In this document: in pieces, positions 32,712 through 44,959 of the stretch
Numbering within the stretch: the first letter of the stretch is position 1
How the letters are laid out: the number at the start of each line of letters is the position of its first letter
Assembly: GCA_963921825.1 (NCBI GenBank)
Contig: OY997588.1
Span: 128,309,203 to 128,373,202, forward strand
Origin: Erodium maritimum
Taxonomy: Eukaryota > Streptophyta > Magnoliopsida > Geraniales > Geraniaceae
Direction: 5' to 3'
DNA length: 64,000 bases
Position numbers and translations under genes: made by a program
Notes under the pieces: model-generated
What the model was told of the DNA's origin: nothing
Databases searched by the model: none
The model's input: the letters and a program-made list of their open reading frames with translations, nothing else

Positions 32712-34127
32712 CCAAGAAAATAGAAAATATTGGAAAAATGTATATGCACGCTGGAGAGAAAATGCCGGAAAACAGAGTTGACAAATATCAATGAAGAGGT
32801 CTTATTACGTTAGTGTAAATAAATAAAACGCGAAAGTAGTAATATGCGTAATTAAGAAGGATATAGGTTCGGAGGTCGATCGGAGCAGACAAAGAGCCAC
32901 CGCCGCAATAGCTTGGCCACCCAACCCAAGTGGGCACGTAGCAACTTGCGTCTTCTTCCCCAATTGGCCTTTTATTGCCAAACTACCATGAGCAATGAAT
33001 ACATGCATGTGTATCACAAACATGTACTTTTTCAAGGATTAATAATCAATATCTGCCGCCGTTAGCTCCCACTCTCACCTCCTTCCAATTTGTCAGGGGC
33101 ACCAACACAACACCATACATACAAGTGGTGCTTCTTTTGTCTACTTGCTCTTCCCTCTTGCCCCACCTTCAAAAGGTGGTTTGGTCCAGTTTCACGTTGA
33201 TGTGACACTCAAACCTCTTTGTTCCTCTTTAATTATTAGTTTTTGTTCTTTATTATATATATACTTCGTGACATAAAAATACGTTTTGTTAACTTATTTT
33301 AGTTCTAGATGTATCAAACATTTCATAAAATCACTATGAATTATACTTCGCATATTTGTCAATCTGTATATAGAAATTAGAGCAAGTCCAATGATCCATT
33401 ACACTTGTCCGCGTACCTGTCACATACTAATTTTTTTTTTTGAGATTCCTTTTGCATCTTGTCTAAACTCATATAATAATATAACTAATTATATTGATTA
33501 TGTATATTTCGCAAAAAAAATTAACTTTTTTTTGGTAGTAAATACATACTTCGGATTAATACTTTGTAACAACATCTAACATTCTATTCAATTTTTCATC
33601 AATTTACGTTTGATTTTTTTCTGATTTTTCGAAACTACCTTTTGTGTCACAACCCTAGAACCAACTCCATCCCTGAATCTTCCTTATAACCTATAAAAAT
33701 GGATGGAATAGAGGATGGAGAAATGATGTTGTTACAAATTGTTAGTTCGGAGTAAGTATTCATTACGAATTTTTTTTGGAGTATTTATCCGTTAGACGTA
33801 TATAGTTCGGGGTAGATCAATGTAATTAACCCTATAATCTATTCCTTTTGTAACTTTTATGTTCCCTTCCAAGATAATATTATTATTAAGCAACAGAGTA
33901 ATGGTGTATATGTTAATCATCCGCATCAATTTTTAAGGAGACATTACAGTCGTCAAAATTCAGTATTTTGTTTAAGAGGACTTGAGTTCAACCTTAATTT
34001 GATCATTTATTATACTTTAAATGTGTGCTATGTTACAATTTTTGGTGTGTATTTTGTTGTACGTTTATCGCTTGGTTGATAAATAAAATTTGACATTTAC
34101 TTTTTAAAAAGAAAGTCTAGCCAACTA
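32712..34127. other. AT-rich intergenic DNA
   Basis: This is the original right flank of the LINE target site. It has T- and A-rich stretches and TATATATA at 33254-33261. I see no ORF with a domain and no repeat structure. It may hold promoter sequence, but nothing shows which gene it would serve. Confidence 0.6.
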
Positions 34128-34144
34128 ATGGATAAAAATATGTT
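34128..34144 (+). repeat. TSD of the ORF1-only LINE, left copy
   Basis: ATGGATAAAAATATGTT, 16 of 17 bases identical to 45888-45904. Confidence 0.8.
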
Positions 34145-34201
34145 ATACCTAATATCTTACTCTCCCAAGTCGAGATTTTTCTTACCGAGGAAACTCTAGC
34201 C

Positions 34202-35373
34202 TCACCTATGGAGCCTCCTACTCTTACCGCCGATATGACTGTTATCTTTATCGTCGGTCTTGTCCCATCGCAGCCTAACGTGATGCAGCACACGCCATTT
34301 GTGCCACCATCGCATCCTTCCTCGGAGGTCGCACCCCGTATTAAGATGAGACGGAACCGGAAGACAATACAGTCTCTGGTTTTGGTCCCTCTCCCTTCTC
34401 CTTCCACAGGCCTTACTTCGGCTCCGGAGTTAGTGGCGCCAACGACCTTCGTTTTGGGATCCTCTTAACCGCTGTTCAAACCACGGCGGGGTCGTCCCCT
34501 TAAGCTTAAAACCCTAATTTCTACTCCAAGTCATGTTAGGGTTTTGACGTCTCCACCGTCGTTGTCCAACCCTACTGTCTCGCCTCCGTCACTACCTCAG
34601 GCGATTGACTCAGCTCCTCAACTGCCACCGGAACCTCGCGTTTCTAGCACACTGTAATTGTCGATGACCCTGACTGCTTCCCCGCCATCTCCTCTGATCC
34701 GAGACCCTCTTCGAGGTAGGGCGGAACCGGGGCTGACGGGGTCGTCCATCCCTACTGATCCCCCAACCCGAAATGGAATCTTCTCTCCAGGCCCCTATGT
34801 TCTGGTGTGCAGTCTCCCCACCATGCACAAAACCCTACCTTCAAGCACAAGTTACGCTAGAGTTTTGGAGATTCCTATATCTGCCCTGCCACCTCCACTG
34901 ATTAGGGACCCATCTCAGGGTAAGACCCTTATGCTTGACCCAGAGAGGGAGGAACCAGGACGGAAGGAGCTGTATGCTCTCTGTGAAGGGGTAGTCACCC
35001 CCAATGCTAAACGGGTTCCAGTGCTACCGGCGTTACTCTCTCCTCCACCGGGTAAGGTCAACCGCCGCAGATCCTTCAAGCCTAAAGGAACCAGGATCGC
35101 CTTGAAGATGTTGGAACTACCGGTGTCGCTGGAGTCCCAAGTGCTCAATCTTCAGGATGGCCTCTAGCATGTTCGCTAGAGGAGAGGGAAGAGGAGGTGG
35201 TGGAAGTCCCGTACATCCTGGTGAGCCCATCGTTCCTTGCATGACAACAGTTTTCCTTGATGGGCAAACTATGGACCTCTAAGCCACCTTGTAAAGAGGT
35301 CATTCTTCAGATAATCAGTCGGGTATGAGGGAAGTCAGCCGAGGGATTAGTCATTAAGGACATCGGGTCTAGG
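34202..35373 (+). pseudogene. LINE ORF1, N-terminal part
   Basis: Pro/Ser-rich open stretches (34208-34468, 34658-35167) with several stops. The sequence is low-complexity and does not show a domain. Its position before the DUF4283-like part and the shared orientation suggest it is the ORF1 N-terminus. Confidence 0.5.
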
Positions 35374-35844
35374 GTGTCCGGGTTTTACTTTGAGACAACG
35401 GCGGCTCGTTCATGTGTTCGGGGGATCGAGCCATGGTGCTTTGATGGATGTCCCCTCCTGCTGGCTGATTTGGACCCAATGGCTAGGGAGCCTCCTGGAT
35501 CGCTTACAACTCTGGGTACATACCCATGGTCTCACGCCGGTAGTGCGCACCAAAACCACGGGATAGACGATCAACTCGACACTAGGATTGTGTGTCGAGG
35601 TCTCGTGTGACCAATGAATCATCTGTCGGGGCGGTACAATGAAGGTCCATTTCTTATGGAACGTCCTCTTCATCGTCAGCTTCTGCTTCGATTCCGGGAA
35701 TTTCCCAACCCAGTTTGTGTCACTCTCACCTACACAAAATTTCCAGTGTTTTGCTTTAATTGTGGCATGATTGGTCACATGGTAGCTAATTATGATCGTG
35801 AGATGATGTGTAAGCCCAAATTCGACTTCTCCATCCTAGAGTAG
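35374..35844 (+). pseudogene. LINE ORF1, DUF4283-like region and zinc knuckle
   Basis: 35374-35610 has 'EPWCFDGCPLLLADLDPMAR', matching the 'PW.FD...L.L..WDP' core of the DUF4283 gag-like domain. 35614-35844 has 'FRGMNHLSGRY'-like sequence, then 'CFNCGMIGHMVANY', a CX2CX4HX4C knuckle whose last Cys is Tyr. ORF1 of plant LINEs binds RNA; the missing Cys and internal stops make this copy inactive. Confidence 0.75.
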
Positions 35845-36168
35845 CATAAGGACCGCCACCCGAAGACGTATGCGACGGATTGGGACGGTTAAATACCTCG
35901 CCGATCGGTGTCCTCGACTTTTGCACCTCAGGGTCTGTAAAGACCGGCTAAATTAAAAGGTAGTAAAATATTAATTTTATCGTATTGCGATGTCGTGGGT
36001 GGAAACCGAGTGGGAAAACTGGTTCGACTTCATAAGAAAAAGAAAAGAAAAAGAAATATAAAAAAAGACGTTGAGCCAGGCCAACCTGACCCTGCTCAGT
36101 CTTCGTTTTGGGCCGGTCTTCTCATTGGGCCGCGCAGCCCAGGCCTCCTGAGGCCCGTTGAACCATAG

Positions 36169-36176
36169 TATATAAA
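36169..36176 (+). promoter_or_regulatory. LTR TATA box, outer LTR
   Basis: TATATAAA, 233 bp into the LTR, followed by CT-rich leader sequence. Equivalent boxes on the minus strand are at 44638-44645 (LTR C) and 51824-51832 (LTR D). Confidence 0.6.
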
Positions 36177-38539
36177 CACGCAAATTAGGGTTTGAACTCT
36201 AATTTACCTTGTTTCTAAGTCGCAGACGCCCCTCTCTCTCTTCGTCTCCCACTTCTCCCTTTCGCACCGAACCCCTCCCTCTCTCATCTGAGCTCGCCGT
36301 CGACTCCCCTCTCTCCTCAGACCTCGCCGGACACCGTCCCTCCCTCCAGCTCCGACTCCCTCTCACCCTCCAGCTCGATTTCGCCGTCCGTCTGCACCCC
36401 AACCTTCTCCCCGTCCGGCCACAACTCGCCACCGCCTCCTCTGCAGCGCCACACGAGACCATCCGCGCCGTCTCTCGCTCTCCCTCTCTTCCCCGTTCAG
36501 CCAGCCACCGTCGAAGTCCTCATCCAAGCTTTGCGCCGACGAGTTCGACGGATCTGGGACGGAAGCCACCTCCGCCCGGATCTGAGACGAGCTTCCCGTC
36601 GTGCTCCACCATGTCCGCCGTCTCCCTCCACCGCTCTCACGACCACAGCCGCCTCCGTCACCCCTTTTCCCCCTACGGTGAGTCCCTGCCACCGTGAGGC
36701 CTTGGCCGGCCGGACTCGAATCCGTGCATCTCTTTTCCCTTTGTTTTCTTTTTCCCAAACGATTCCAGATCTGGACTGTGTGAATCAGATATCAATTTGA
36801 GATCTGGACGAGTTGAAACGAAATCTGTGATTTTTTGAAAGAAAAGTAATTAAATTCAGTTAAAGACCTAAATCAATATGGATTCAAAATGTTTTTAATT
36901 AAAAATCAGATTTTGAAACTGTGGAACATTAGAACCTTGAACGGTTGAAAGAATTTGGAACCTCGAACGACTATTAATCGGACCTGGAACGGGAAAAGCG
37001 GAACAATGAATCGGACCTTGGGAATCGTTCCCGAGACCCATGCCTCGGGATCCATGCACCGGGTTCTGGGGTCTGGGCTCAGGTACTCGAACCCGATTTG
37101 TCGTTTAATCCCGCTCTTATCCCGTTTAAGTTTAAAAGGCAACGTTTTGATTTCACTTTGGGCCTTACCGGATCTGATCGTAAGTTTAAACTGTTAAAAA
37201 CACAGGCTTGGACTTTGCCCGGGAAACGGGACTCCGCCCGAGAAGACGAAGACCAATCCGGAACCCGTGTGAAGAACAGAGTAGGGGCAAATCGACTTTT
37301 CAGCAGAGTCTTAGAGGAAGACCACAAGGTAGAGAAAGTCCTAACTACTCGAGTAATTTCAATACTAGAACGCATGTTAGGTTAATAAAATCGGAAAGGT
37401 CCTAGAATTGCCTATAGGATGCGAATAACTAGAATAAACGTATTTCAATTATTAACAACCGGAAGTGTCTAGAATGTATGCTTAGGATGAAGATGACTAG
37501 TGTAACTCGCTTTCAATACTTGGGACTTGGTTTACTGGTAGAGAGGCTGTGAAGAGCTCTCGGATTAGTTGTGTGCTAGGTTCACATGCTTGGTTGCTCG
37601 TTATCAGGATAATATAAGAGTCTAATGAAACTAGATTAGTTTGTACGATTGAATGCTTAATTGATAGCTCACATGATGTTTGATTGATTGAATAATTGGT
37701 TGATCGATTGAGTAGTGATTAAATTGTGGTTTGAACGGATGATCAAGTATGACTGGTTGTGCCAAGGGGTACAACCAGGTGATCGATGTACTGATGGTTC
37801 GTGGCAGGTAAGTATACGGTAAGTGTGGAACGGTATTGGATGTCTTCGCTATGATGAAAGTGTGTTTCGATGAGTGTTGGTTGATGGATGAATGTTTATG
37901 CTTGTTCCCTTTAATCTTATTCTTGAAATGTATGTTTGTTTATTTTTTGTTTGTGTGTTTGGTTCGGTATTACACCGGGGGGTAATCTGGTGCCGTTATG
38001 GTGGTTGGAGGCTAACAGATACAGTGAGATATTGGTTGAGTATTGGAGCCTGAGGGCATTGGTTATTGGATATTGTGAGAACTGATTATTGGAACCTGAG
38101 GGCATTGATTACTGGACATTTTGAGCATTGGTTATTGAGCCTGCGGGCAATGGTTATGGACCCTGCGGGGCATTGATTAATGGTAGATCCTGCGGGATAT
38201 TGAGTGGATTATTTCATGAGGGATGGTTACTGAGGTTTCACCCAAGGGCGTGCGTTCCAGTGGAGCTGTCACGCCCCAATTTCAGTAAACCAAGCTCAGG
38301 ACGTGAACCTTTAAAACAATAAAACATTTTGAAACCTTTTACATTCAATCACTTTAAAAACACCAATTGTTCAACAAAATAATATTTACAACTTAAAATA
38401 CGTCCCAACAAGTGGACAAAACTATGGTATCCGTCGCTAGACTCAAAATAAACCCAGAATCCCGCTCCTAGCTCTTCAAGCTTCAGAAGCTCACCTAGTC
38501 CAACCTGCGAACGGTACCTGTAGGAAAAGCAGCTAGGGG

Positions 38540-38553
38540 TGACCGTTCGCTCA
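38540..38553 (-). other. LTR stem-loop, copy in A3
   Basis: Sense TGAGC-GAAC-GGTCA, one stem mismatch, 273 bp from the sense 3' end. Confidence 0.5.
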
Positions 38554-38859
38554 CCACCACGGATAACAGACTGACTACGGCATACTTAGCAGACAATTCC
38601 GGTAACACCAACAACCAACTCAACACCGGGGATCACTATCCCCAAACTCAAGTAACTCGACCGACACCCACACACTGATACTTTCCTCAGCCGACTCAAC
38701 ACTCGGACACGTAAAGTAGACCCGACACAACGATCGACGACCCCCGCCAAAGACACGACAGACCACCACGCAACACCCAAGATCACAAAGGATCGTACAC
38801 CAAACAAGATCACAAAGGATCGCACTCCTGCTGCCAACTGCTCAGTGCCAAGAACGCTC

Positions 38860-39190
38860 GCAACCTCCCGAGACTCTAACTCGGTCAGGCCAGCCAAAGA
38901 ACGCTCGCAACCTCCCGAGACTCTAACTCGGTCAGGCCAGCCAAAGAACGCTCGCAACCTCCCGAGACTCTAACTCGGTCAGGCCAGCCAAAGAACGCTC
39001 GCAACCTCCCGAGACTCTAACTCGGTCAGGCCAGCCGAAGAATGCTCGCAACTTACCGAGACTCTAACTCGTAAGCCAGCCAAAGAATGCTCGCAACTTA
39101 CCGAGACTCTAACTCGTAAGCCAGCCAAAGAATGCTCGCAACTTACCGAGACTCTAACTCGTAAGCCAGCCAAAGAATGCTCACAAACCC
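38860..39190. repeat. 47/45-bp tandem repeat in A3
   Basis: First units are 47 bp ('ccagccaaagaacgctcgca' and 'acctcccgagactctaac'); later ones are 45 bp with 'acttaccgag' and 'cgtaag'. About seven units in all; two more stray units lie at 39810-39900. Confidence 0.9.
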
Positions 39191-39359
39191 AAATCACACA
39201 CGCGCGGCCAGGACCCCTTTATTGACGGGCGGGCCCCCTACCCCGTCTGAACATGCATACGCGTGTGCTCGTGGACCCCCGTTTCATGAAGCGGGCCCCC
39301 AACCTCAAGTAACCACAATCACAATCACAATAACAAGCAAGTTCAACAACCAGGAACAA

Positions 39360-39800
39360 CACAGGTTCAACACTCACAGGCACTCATGGCCACCCAAGAC
39401 ACCAACAGTAAAACACGGACTCAACAGCCCCACAGGCACTCACGGCCTCCCACGATACACCAACAGTAAAACACGGACTCAACAGCCCCACAGGCACTCA
39501 CGGCCTCCCAAGGTACACCAACAGTAACTCACGGGCTCAACAACCCCACGGGCACTCACGGCCACTCAAACCACCAACAGTAAAGACACGGGTTCAACAA
39601 CCCCACGGGCACTCACGACCACTCAAACCACCAACAGTAAAGACACGGGTTCAACAACCCCACGGGCACTCACGGCCACCCAAAACACCAACAGTAAAGA
39701 CACGGGTTCAACAACCCCACGGGCACTCATGGCCACCCAAAACACCAAAGGTAAAGACACGGGTTCAACAACCCCACAGGAACTCATGGCCACCCAAAAC
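39360..39800. repeat. Minisatellite in A3, 56-bp class
   Basis: Same unit as in A1 ('caacagtaaagacacgggtt', 'caacaaccccacgggcactc'), eight or so copies. Confidence 0.9.
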
Positions 39801-42409
39801 TCAACAATAATACACGCTCGCAACTTACCGAGACTCTAACTCGTAAACCAGCCAAAGAAGGCTCGCAAGCTCCCGAGACTCTAACTCGGTCAAGCCAGCC
39901 GAAGACACAAAAATACACAAACAACCTCCGGCATAACCAATGCCTCCAACAGTCCTAATATCAACAGTTTCACAATCAACCTCCGGGCATGGTCATATGC
40001 CTCCAGTACTCCTAATCTCGATAAGTTCGCAATCAACCTCCGGGCATGGTCATATGCCTCCAGTAATTCTAATATCGCTAAGTTCTCTGCTCCTACGACA
40101 CTACTAAGTGTCACATGCATTTCCAATATTCGCTACGTTCCCGTATCATGTCTTTCTAATATTCGATAAACCTACTTAACCCACGACACCCCGGTGTCAC
40201 ATGCAATTCTACTGTTAACTTTCCCCAGTCAGGGCCGAGATCCAGCTACTTTTCCCTACCTCGTGCGTGTTCTCCAAAAGTGCCCAAATAAGCCCCGGCG
40301 TGATCTCCATTACTCGCCTAGCTTTCCTTGGCCCCGGTCCGCAGCACGATCTAAAAGAACACAATTTTAAACGCTTTTAAGCTTGCAGGAATAATGCTGA
40401 ATTTTAATAAACCTGACGCCCAAAAGTAAGCCCGACAATGTCGATCACTCCCAAACTCCCCAATTACTCGACATTGTCGATATTGTACCCGAAAAAGCCC
40501 GATTCGCCCGACATGGCGAATCTGCCCGGGTTTTGTAACTGCCCTTCCAGGGCTCCAAAAATTCCCGTTTTCGTTTCTACGGTCTTAGAATAATTCAAGG
40601 GTCCCAAGGATCTCGACGGAATCGAATTCCGACTTCCGAGTCAATTAATTAGCGTTTAAAGTTTCTAAACCCGATAAATGCAACTTTTGCAATTTAATTC
40701 CAAATTTCAATCCAGTTGTGGATTAATGATCCGGGGAACGTTCTAAACCATCCGAACACAAAAACCCGATACCCGGGCACGTGGGCCCCACACGGACACA
40801 ATGGAAAATTTCCCTTTTCGCCCCAAAACGTTCCTAACGAACTCCAAACCTCAACCAATCATCTTTAAACCAAACTTAAACAAAACCCAACCATATGTGA
40901 ATCGTTTAAACTCAAACCCTAAAATTCGAACTTTCCAAAACGAAAATCGGTTAGGTGCTCACCGTAGAGAATGACGGTGTGAACTCGATTCTTCTATCGT
41001 TGAGATGATCCACCGGTCGGATGATCGAGAAACGTCACAAATTCCCCAAGCCTCTTCTCTTTTCTCTCCTTTTCTCCTAACTCATTTTCTCTCTCTAAAC
41101 CCTACCCTTTTTTTTTTGAAATGGACGTGTATCATCTTATTTCCCTTTTGTTTTATTAAAAGCAAAACTAACCATCAAAGTCTTGTCTTGTCTTGTCCCA
41201 AAACCTAACACCACAACTTGTTTGACAAGTGGCAAGGTGGGTCCCACACCTTTTTGGGAAAATATCCAATCAGATTCGCGAAATTCGGACGTTTCGGGCC
41301 CCGAACGGGCACTTTTTCCAAGAAATTACGAAACTTGACGGGCTACAAGGAAACGGCTCAACTAAGACCGCTGCGACGACGGCTAAGTTTTTTTTTGGAC
41401 CCAAAACGGTCCTCGAATGGACCAAAACGTCGCTCGGTTGACTTTTCCAACGAAAAGTCAACATTTCCCAAATTGATCAGAAAGTTGCCCTGAGTCCCCC
41501 GGAACTCACTTTGGTCGATATCGGGGTCAACTTAAGTCCGGTATGACCCTCGGGGTCAAATTTAGGTTCAATCTAAATTTTCTTGTTTTTCGTAGATTTG
41601 ACTGGCGTTGACCGGGAGTGGTTATTACAGGAGCGCCACCTTGGTTCCCTATGACATATGGTCCTTTGGAGGCATTTCTGGGAATCCCGATGATAAGCGC
41701 CCATTTGGGATTGTTTCCGGTGCCCCGACGCATGTGCTTCCTCTGGACCGAGGGAAAATCTGATATGATATGGATACTCTGGTGGATCGGAATATGGGAA
41801 CCGGTGTGATCCCAGAATTTATCCATGGATCGGAGGCTTGAGAAAGCGAGTGGTTGGCGTGATATTGATTGCTCCCATTGTAATGAGTCTTGATTCGTTA
41901 TAGTATTTTCATGGGATTTCTTAAATCACTATTATCGTTGAAAAAGCGATACAATTTCATTCCACTGACTCCATAACTTTTCATTGATTATTAGTGTTTA
42001 CTCGTTTCCAGTTGTGATGGTTTCCTATTTTATTAAAATATTCCTTATTTGTCTCTGGGAAGTTATCGTTATCCTTGAGAATGCGCTATTGTTCTCATTG
42101 CTTTTTATCTGTTTATTTTATCTTTTGGTCTAAGGGTGTCACGCCCCAAATCCGGTCTTTGACCGAATTCGAGACGTGACTAAAGATTTACAGTAAAACA
42201 AGAGAAATAAAGATAAATAAAGTTCCAAAAAGAATATAAACTTCCGAAAGTGAAGAGTCACAGCTCAATTAGTAAAATACAAAGTCCAACATAAACCAAA
42301 AAGATGTACGTCTCTAAACCTAGCTAAACCCTCAGCAGCTCCCTAGCTCCGAGAGTCCGGCTTAACTGCTCCCGCGCAACACCTGAAAACACCACAACGA
42401 CAGGAGGGA

Positions 42410-42423
42410 TGAGCTTACGCTCA
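42410..42423 (-). other. LTR stem-loop, copy in C
   Basis: Sense TGAGC-GTAA-GCTCA: perfect stem, GNRA loop, 273 bp from the sense 3' end. Confidence 0.65.
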
Positions 42424-42679
42424 GTAGGAAAAGTAAAAGGACTCCAACCCACCTTTTAACCTCACAGTAAATCGGTAATTAGGGTAAACTAGGAAGAAGA
42501 TCCAACAAGTTGTCTCTAGGCAAAACCCTTACCAGCCCAACCACACAGTATAAAACTCCTTATAATACACACAGACAAACCAGAGAGAAAGGCACACAGC
42601 AGAACACACATAGAGTCCATAGGACGGCACACAACAAACAACGGGGAAGGGTCCGGACGAAACGCACACAGATGTCGTC

Positions 42680-42892
42680 AACTCCATCGATTTGCACACA
42701 GCTGATTATATCGCACCGGAACACACATCATCAGTCACGATATCTTCCTCCTCACACAGATGAAGGGCGCTACTCTCATATGTACTGAACTGGAACTCCA
42801 TCGATTTGCACACAGCCGCTTATATCGCATTGGAACACACAGCGTCAGTCACGATATCTTCCTCCTCACATAGATGAAGGGCTCTACTCAAC
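42680..42892. repeat. About 108-bp tandem duplication in LTR C
   Basis: Two units beginning 'aactccatcgatttgcacac' and sharing 'cagtcacgatatcttcctcc'. Confidence 0.85.
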
Positions 42893-44945
42893 GTAAATAT
42901 AAAACCGGCACACTCCTCGATCAATCCCATCCCGGATTATGAGTCATCTGAACACGCCATCCTTGGTCTCGATATGATTATCCATTCGGCTACGCCGTCT
43001 CTTAAACACACACAGGGTTTCACACACAGCACACTCACTGATGGTCTCGGTATACCAGCCGAACCATCTTAGCATACACCCGATCTATCACTCACCTGGT
43101 CATTTCACAAACAAGGGTTCACATAGTCACACATGGCACACTTGCCCACACAGTCACATCATGCAACAGCGATGATAGTTCTATTTAGACTCTCACACAA
43201 CAGTCATAATATAATTTAGATTCTCACACAGCGATTATGACGTTAATTAGACTCCCACACAGCGAGTAAACACACAGCACACAACTCTAGGACCTAGACA
43301 TGGCCCGTCTATCAGCACAACAATTTCCTAGAAAGTACAAGCAAGTCAAACGGATATCAAAACATGTTCTTTCCCAGTATTATCAAGACTCGTCCAATTA
43401 AACTAATAATATAACAGTTTTACCTATGTGTCACTAAGACGTTCCGGCTATTAAAAATCCCTAGTCATGCATGCTAGTTCGTTCCGGTTATTAGTAACCC
43501 TAGTCATGCATACTAGTTCGTTCCGGTTATTAGTAACCCTAGTCATGCATACTAGTTCATCCACAATTAAGGAGGGGTTCGATACTTTCCCTACCTCAGG
43601 ATGGTGACAAGGCGGCGTCTTCTAGCTGCGGACGACCGGGCCAACACCGTCTTCCAAGGCGAAGTCCCCGAAATACAAGTCTGGTTTAAACAATTTAAAA
43701 GTCCTAATCAGTTCTCGATCCAAGGTCCTCGGAAGGTCCAACGTCCTAAATTTATCAAATTTTAAGTCAAGTGTAACAATTTAATAATATTAAAAAAAAG
43801 TCATTTGTCTAGACCCGGTCGACCCGAGTCCGACCCGAAACCCGGCCCGAACCCGGAAACCGACCCGTGCCCGACCCAGACCCGGGTCTAGTCCAAGTCC
43901 GGACTCGGTCCCAGATTCAGCCCGGGCCGAGGCCCAAACTGGTCCAGGCCCGAGGCCCAAACTGGTCCAGGCCCGAGGCCCAACCAGTCCAGGCCTTAGG
44001 CCCAACAAAATCCAGGCCCAAGTCCGTGTGCTCGTTCTCGTCCGGTCCGAGTCGGGAACGACGTTGGCCGGGGCTAGGGTTCCGGCGACTCCGGAGGCGG
44101 TATCGAGAACTCGACGGCGGTTGAGGCGTCAAGGGCTCGGAAACTCGACGGGAAGGATGGTTGGGGCAAGGCCGAACTCTCCCGGCCAGATCTGACGGTC
44201 ACAGGTCGCCGGCGACGTGCATCTCAGATCTGGAACTCGGAGAGCTCCGGCGATATTCCCCGACCGTACCCGGCCTCGGACGAACTCAGATCTGACGATT
44301 TCCAGCGAGAAGGGAAGAGGAAAGGGTAGAGAAAGTCGCGATTAAGCTCACCGTAGCTGATTTTAACGGTGGCGGCTCCGGCGAGACTCGATTCGACGTC
44401 GACGGAGTTCGAATCAAGGTCAGAGAGGGCTGAGATTTGTCTGGCTTCGGAGGGGTTTTGTCGCGGTGAGTAGAGGCAGAAGGTGGAGAAGGGAAGAAGG
44501 AGAGGATGAGGGTGAAGCTGGATGGAGAATGGATGAGCGTGAACGGCGAAGGCGATTTCCGGCGATGGTTCGGTTTCGCAGAGCAGAGATGAGAAGAGGG
44601 AGGCGATGAACAGTACCGAAAAATAGGGTTTGACGGGTTATAAAGAGCGGTTGCTGGGTTGGGCCGCGCGTCTCACTGAATGGGCTCACAACTCGGGCCT
44701 GCGGTAAACAAAAATTGGGCCCGCACGGCCCAAGCCTCAGATCAGCACAAAACAGCCCTTTCCTATCTCCTTTTTTTTTCAATCAACTTGTTTACAAAAA
44801 CATACCCTTATGTTTTAGTTCGCGGAACAAAATCCTAATAAAACAAAGTGGGTTTTACAAAGGGTTTTAAGTACTTTTGTGACATCGAACTAAAGCAGTT
44901 TTAATGTTAAACTTGGAGGCTAAAGTTGTTTACGATTTTCCCTAC

Positions 44946-44959
44946 TGAGCGTAAGCTCA
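44946..44959 (+). other. LTR stem-loop, outer LTR
   Basis: TGAGC-GTAA-GCTCA: perfect stem, GNRA loop, 292 bp from the LTR end. Confidence 0.65.

Larger units (their letters stand above)
38262..41634 (-). mobile_element. Solo LTR A3 with TSD GGAGC
   Basis: The LTR is 38267-41629 (3363 bp), flanked by GGAGC at 38262-38266 and 41630-41634. Same family as A1 and A2. It carries two tandem arrays and a 'ctaggggtgaccgttcgctc' stem-loop region. Confidence 0.92.
42383..43594 (-). other. Putative LTR leader intron, copy C
   Basis: Donor CTGAG|GTAGGGAAAG at 43594 and acceptor GTGGTGTTTTCAG ending at 42383, with the stem-loop 25 bases before it. Inferred from LTR comparison only. Confidence 0.4.
42132..44864 (-). 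mobile_element. Solo LTR C with TSD AAGGG
   Basis: The LTR is 42137-44859 (2723 bp), from TGTCACGCCCC to GGGTTTTACA, flanked by AAGGG at 42132-42136 and 44860-44864. It sits inside the outer LTR. Two about 108-bp tandem units lie at 42680-42892. Open frames at 43790-44132 and 44420-44782 are GC-rich LTR sequence. Confidence 0.92.

Noticed and set aside
36209..36758. Pro/Ser/Arg-rich frames after a TATA box
   Set aside because: This is the CT-rich transcribed leader of the outer LTR. Similar sequence without the same frames occurs in LTRs C, D and E.
38860..39800. Regular repeats resembling a CRISPR array
   Set aside because: The units are contiguous tandem repeats without unique spacers and lie in a plant LTR.
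43790..44132. Pro/Arg-rich repeated frames as a structural protein gene
   Set aside because: They lie in LTR C, in a short 'gtccaggcccgaggcccaa' tandem stretch near the LTR promoter.
44420..44782. 120-residue minus-strand frame near a TATA box
   Set aside because: It begins upstream of the LTR C TATA box and crosses it into the leader; no homologous frame in LTRs D or E.
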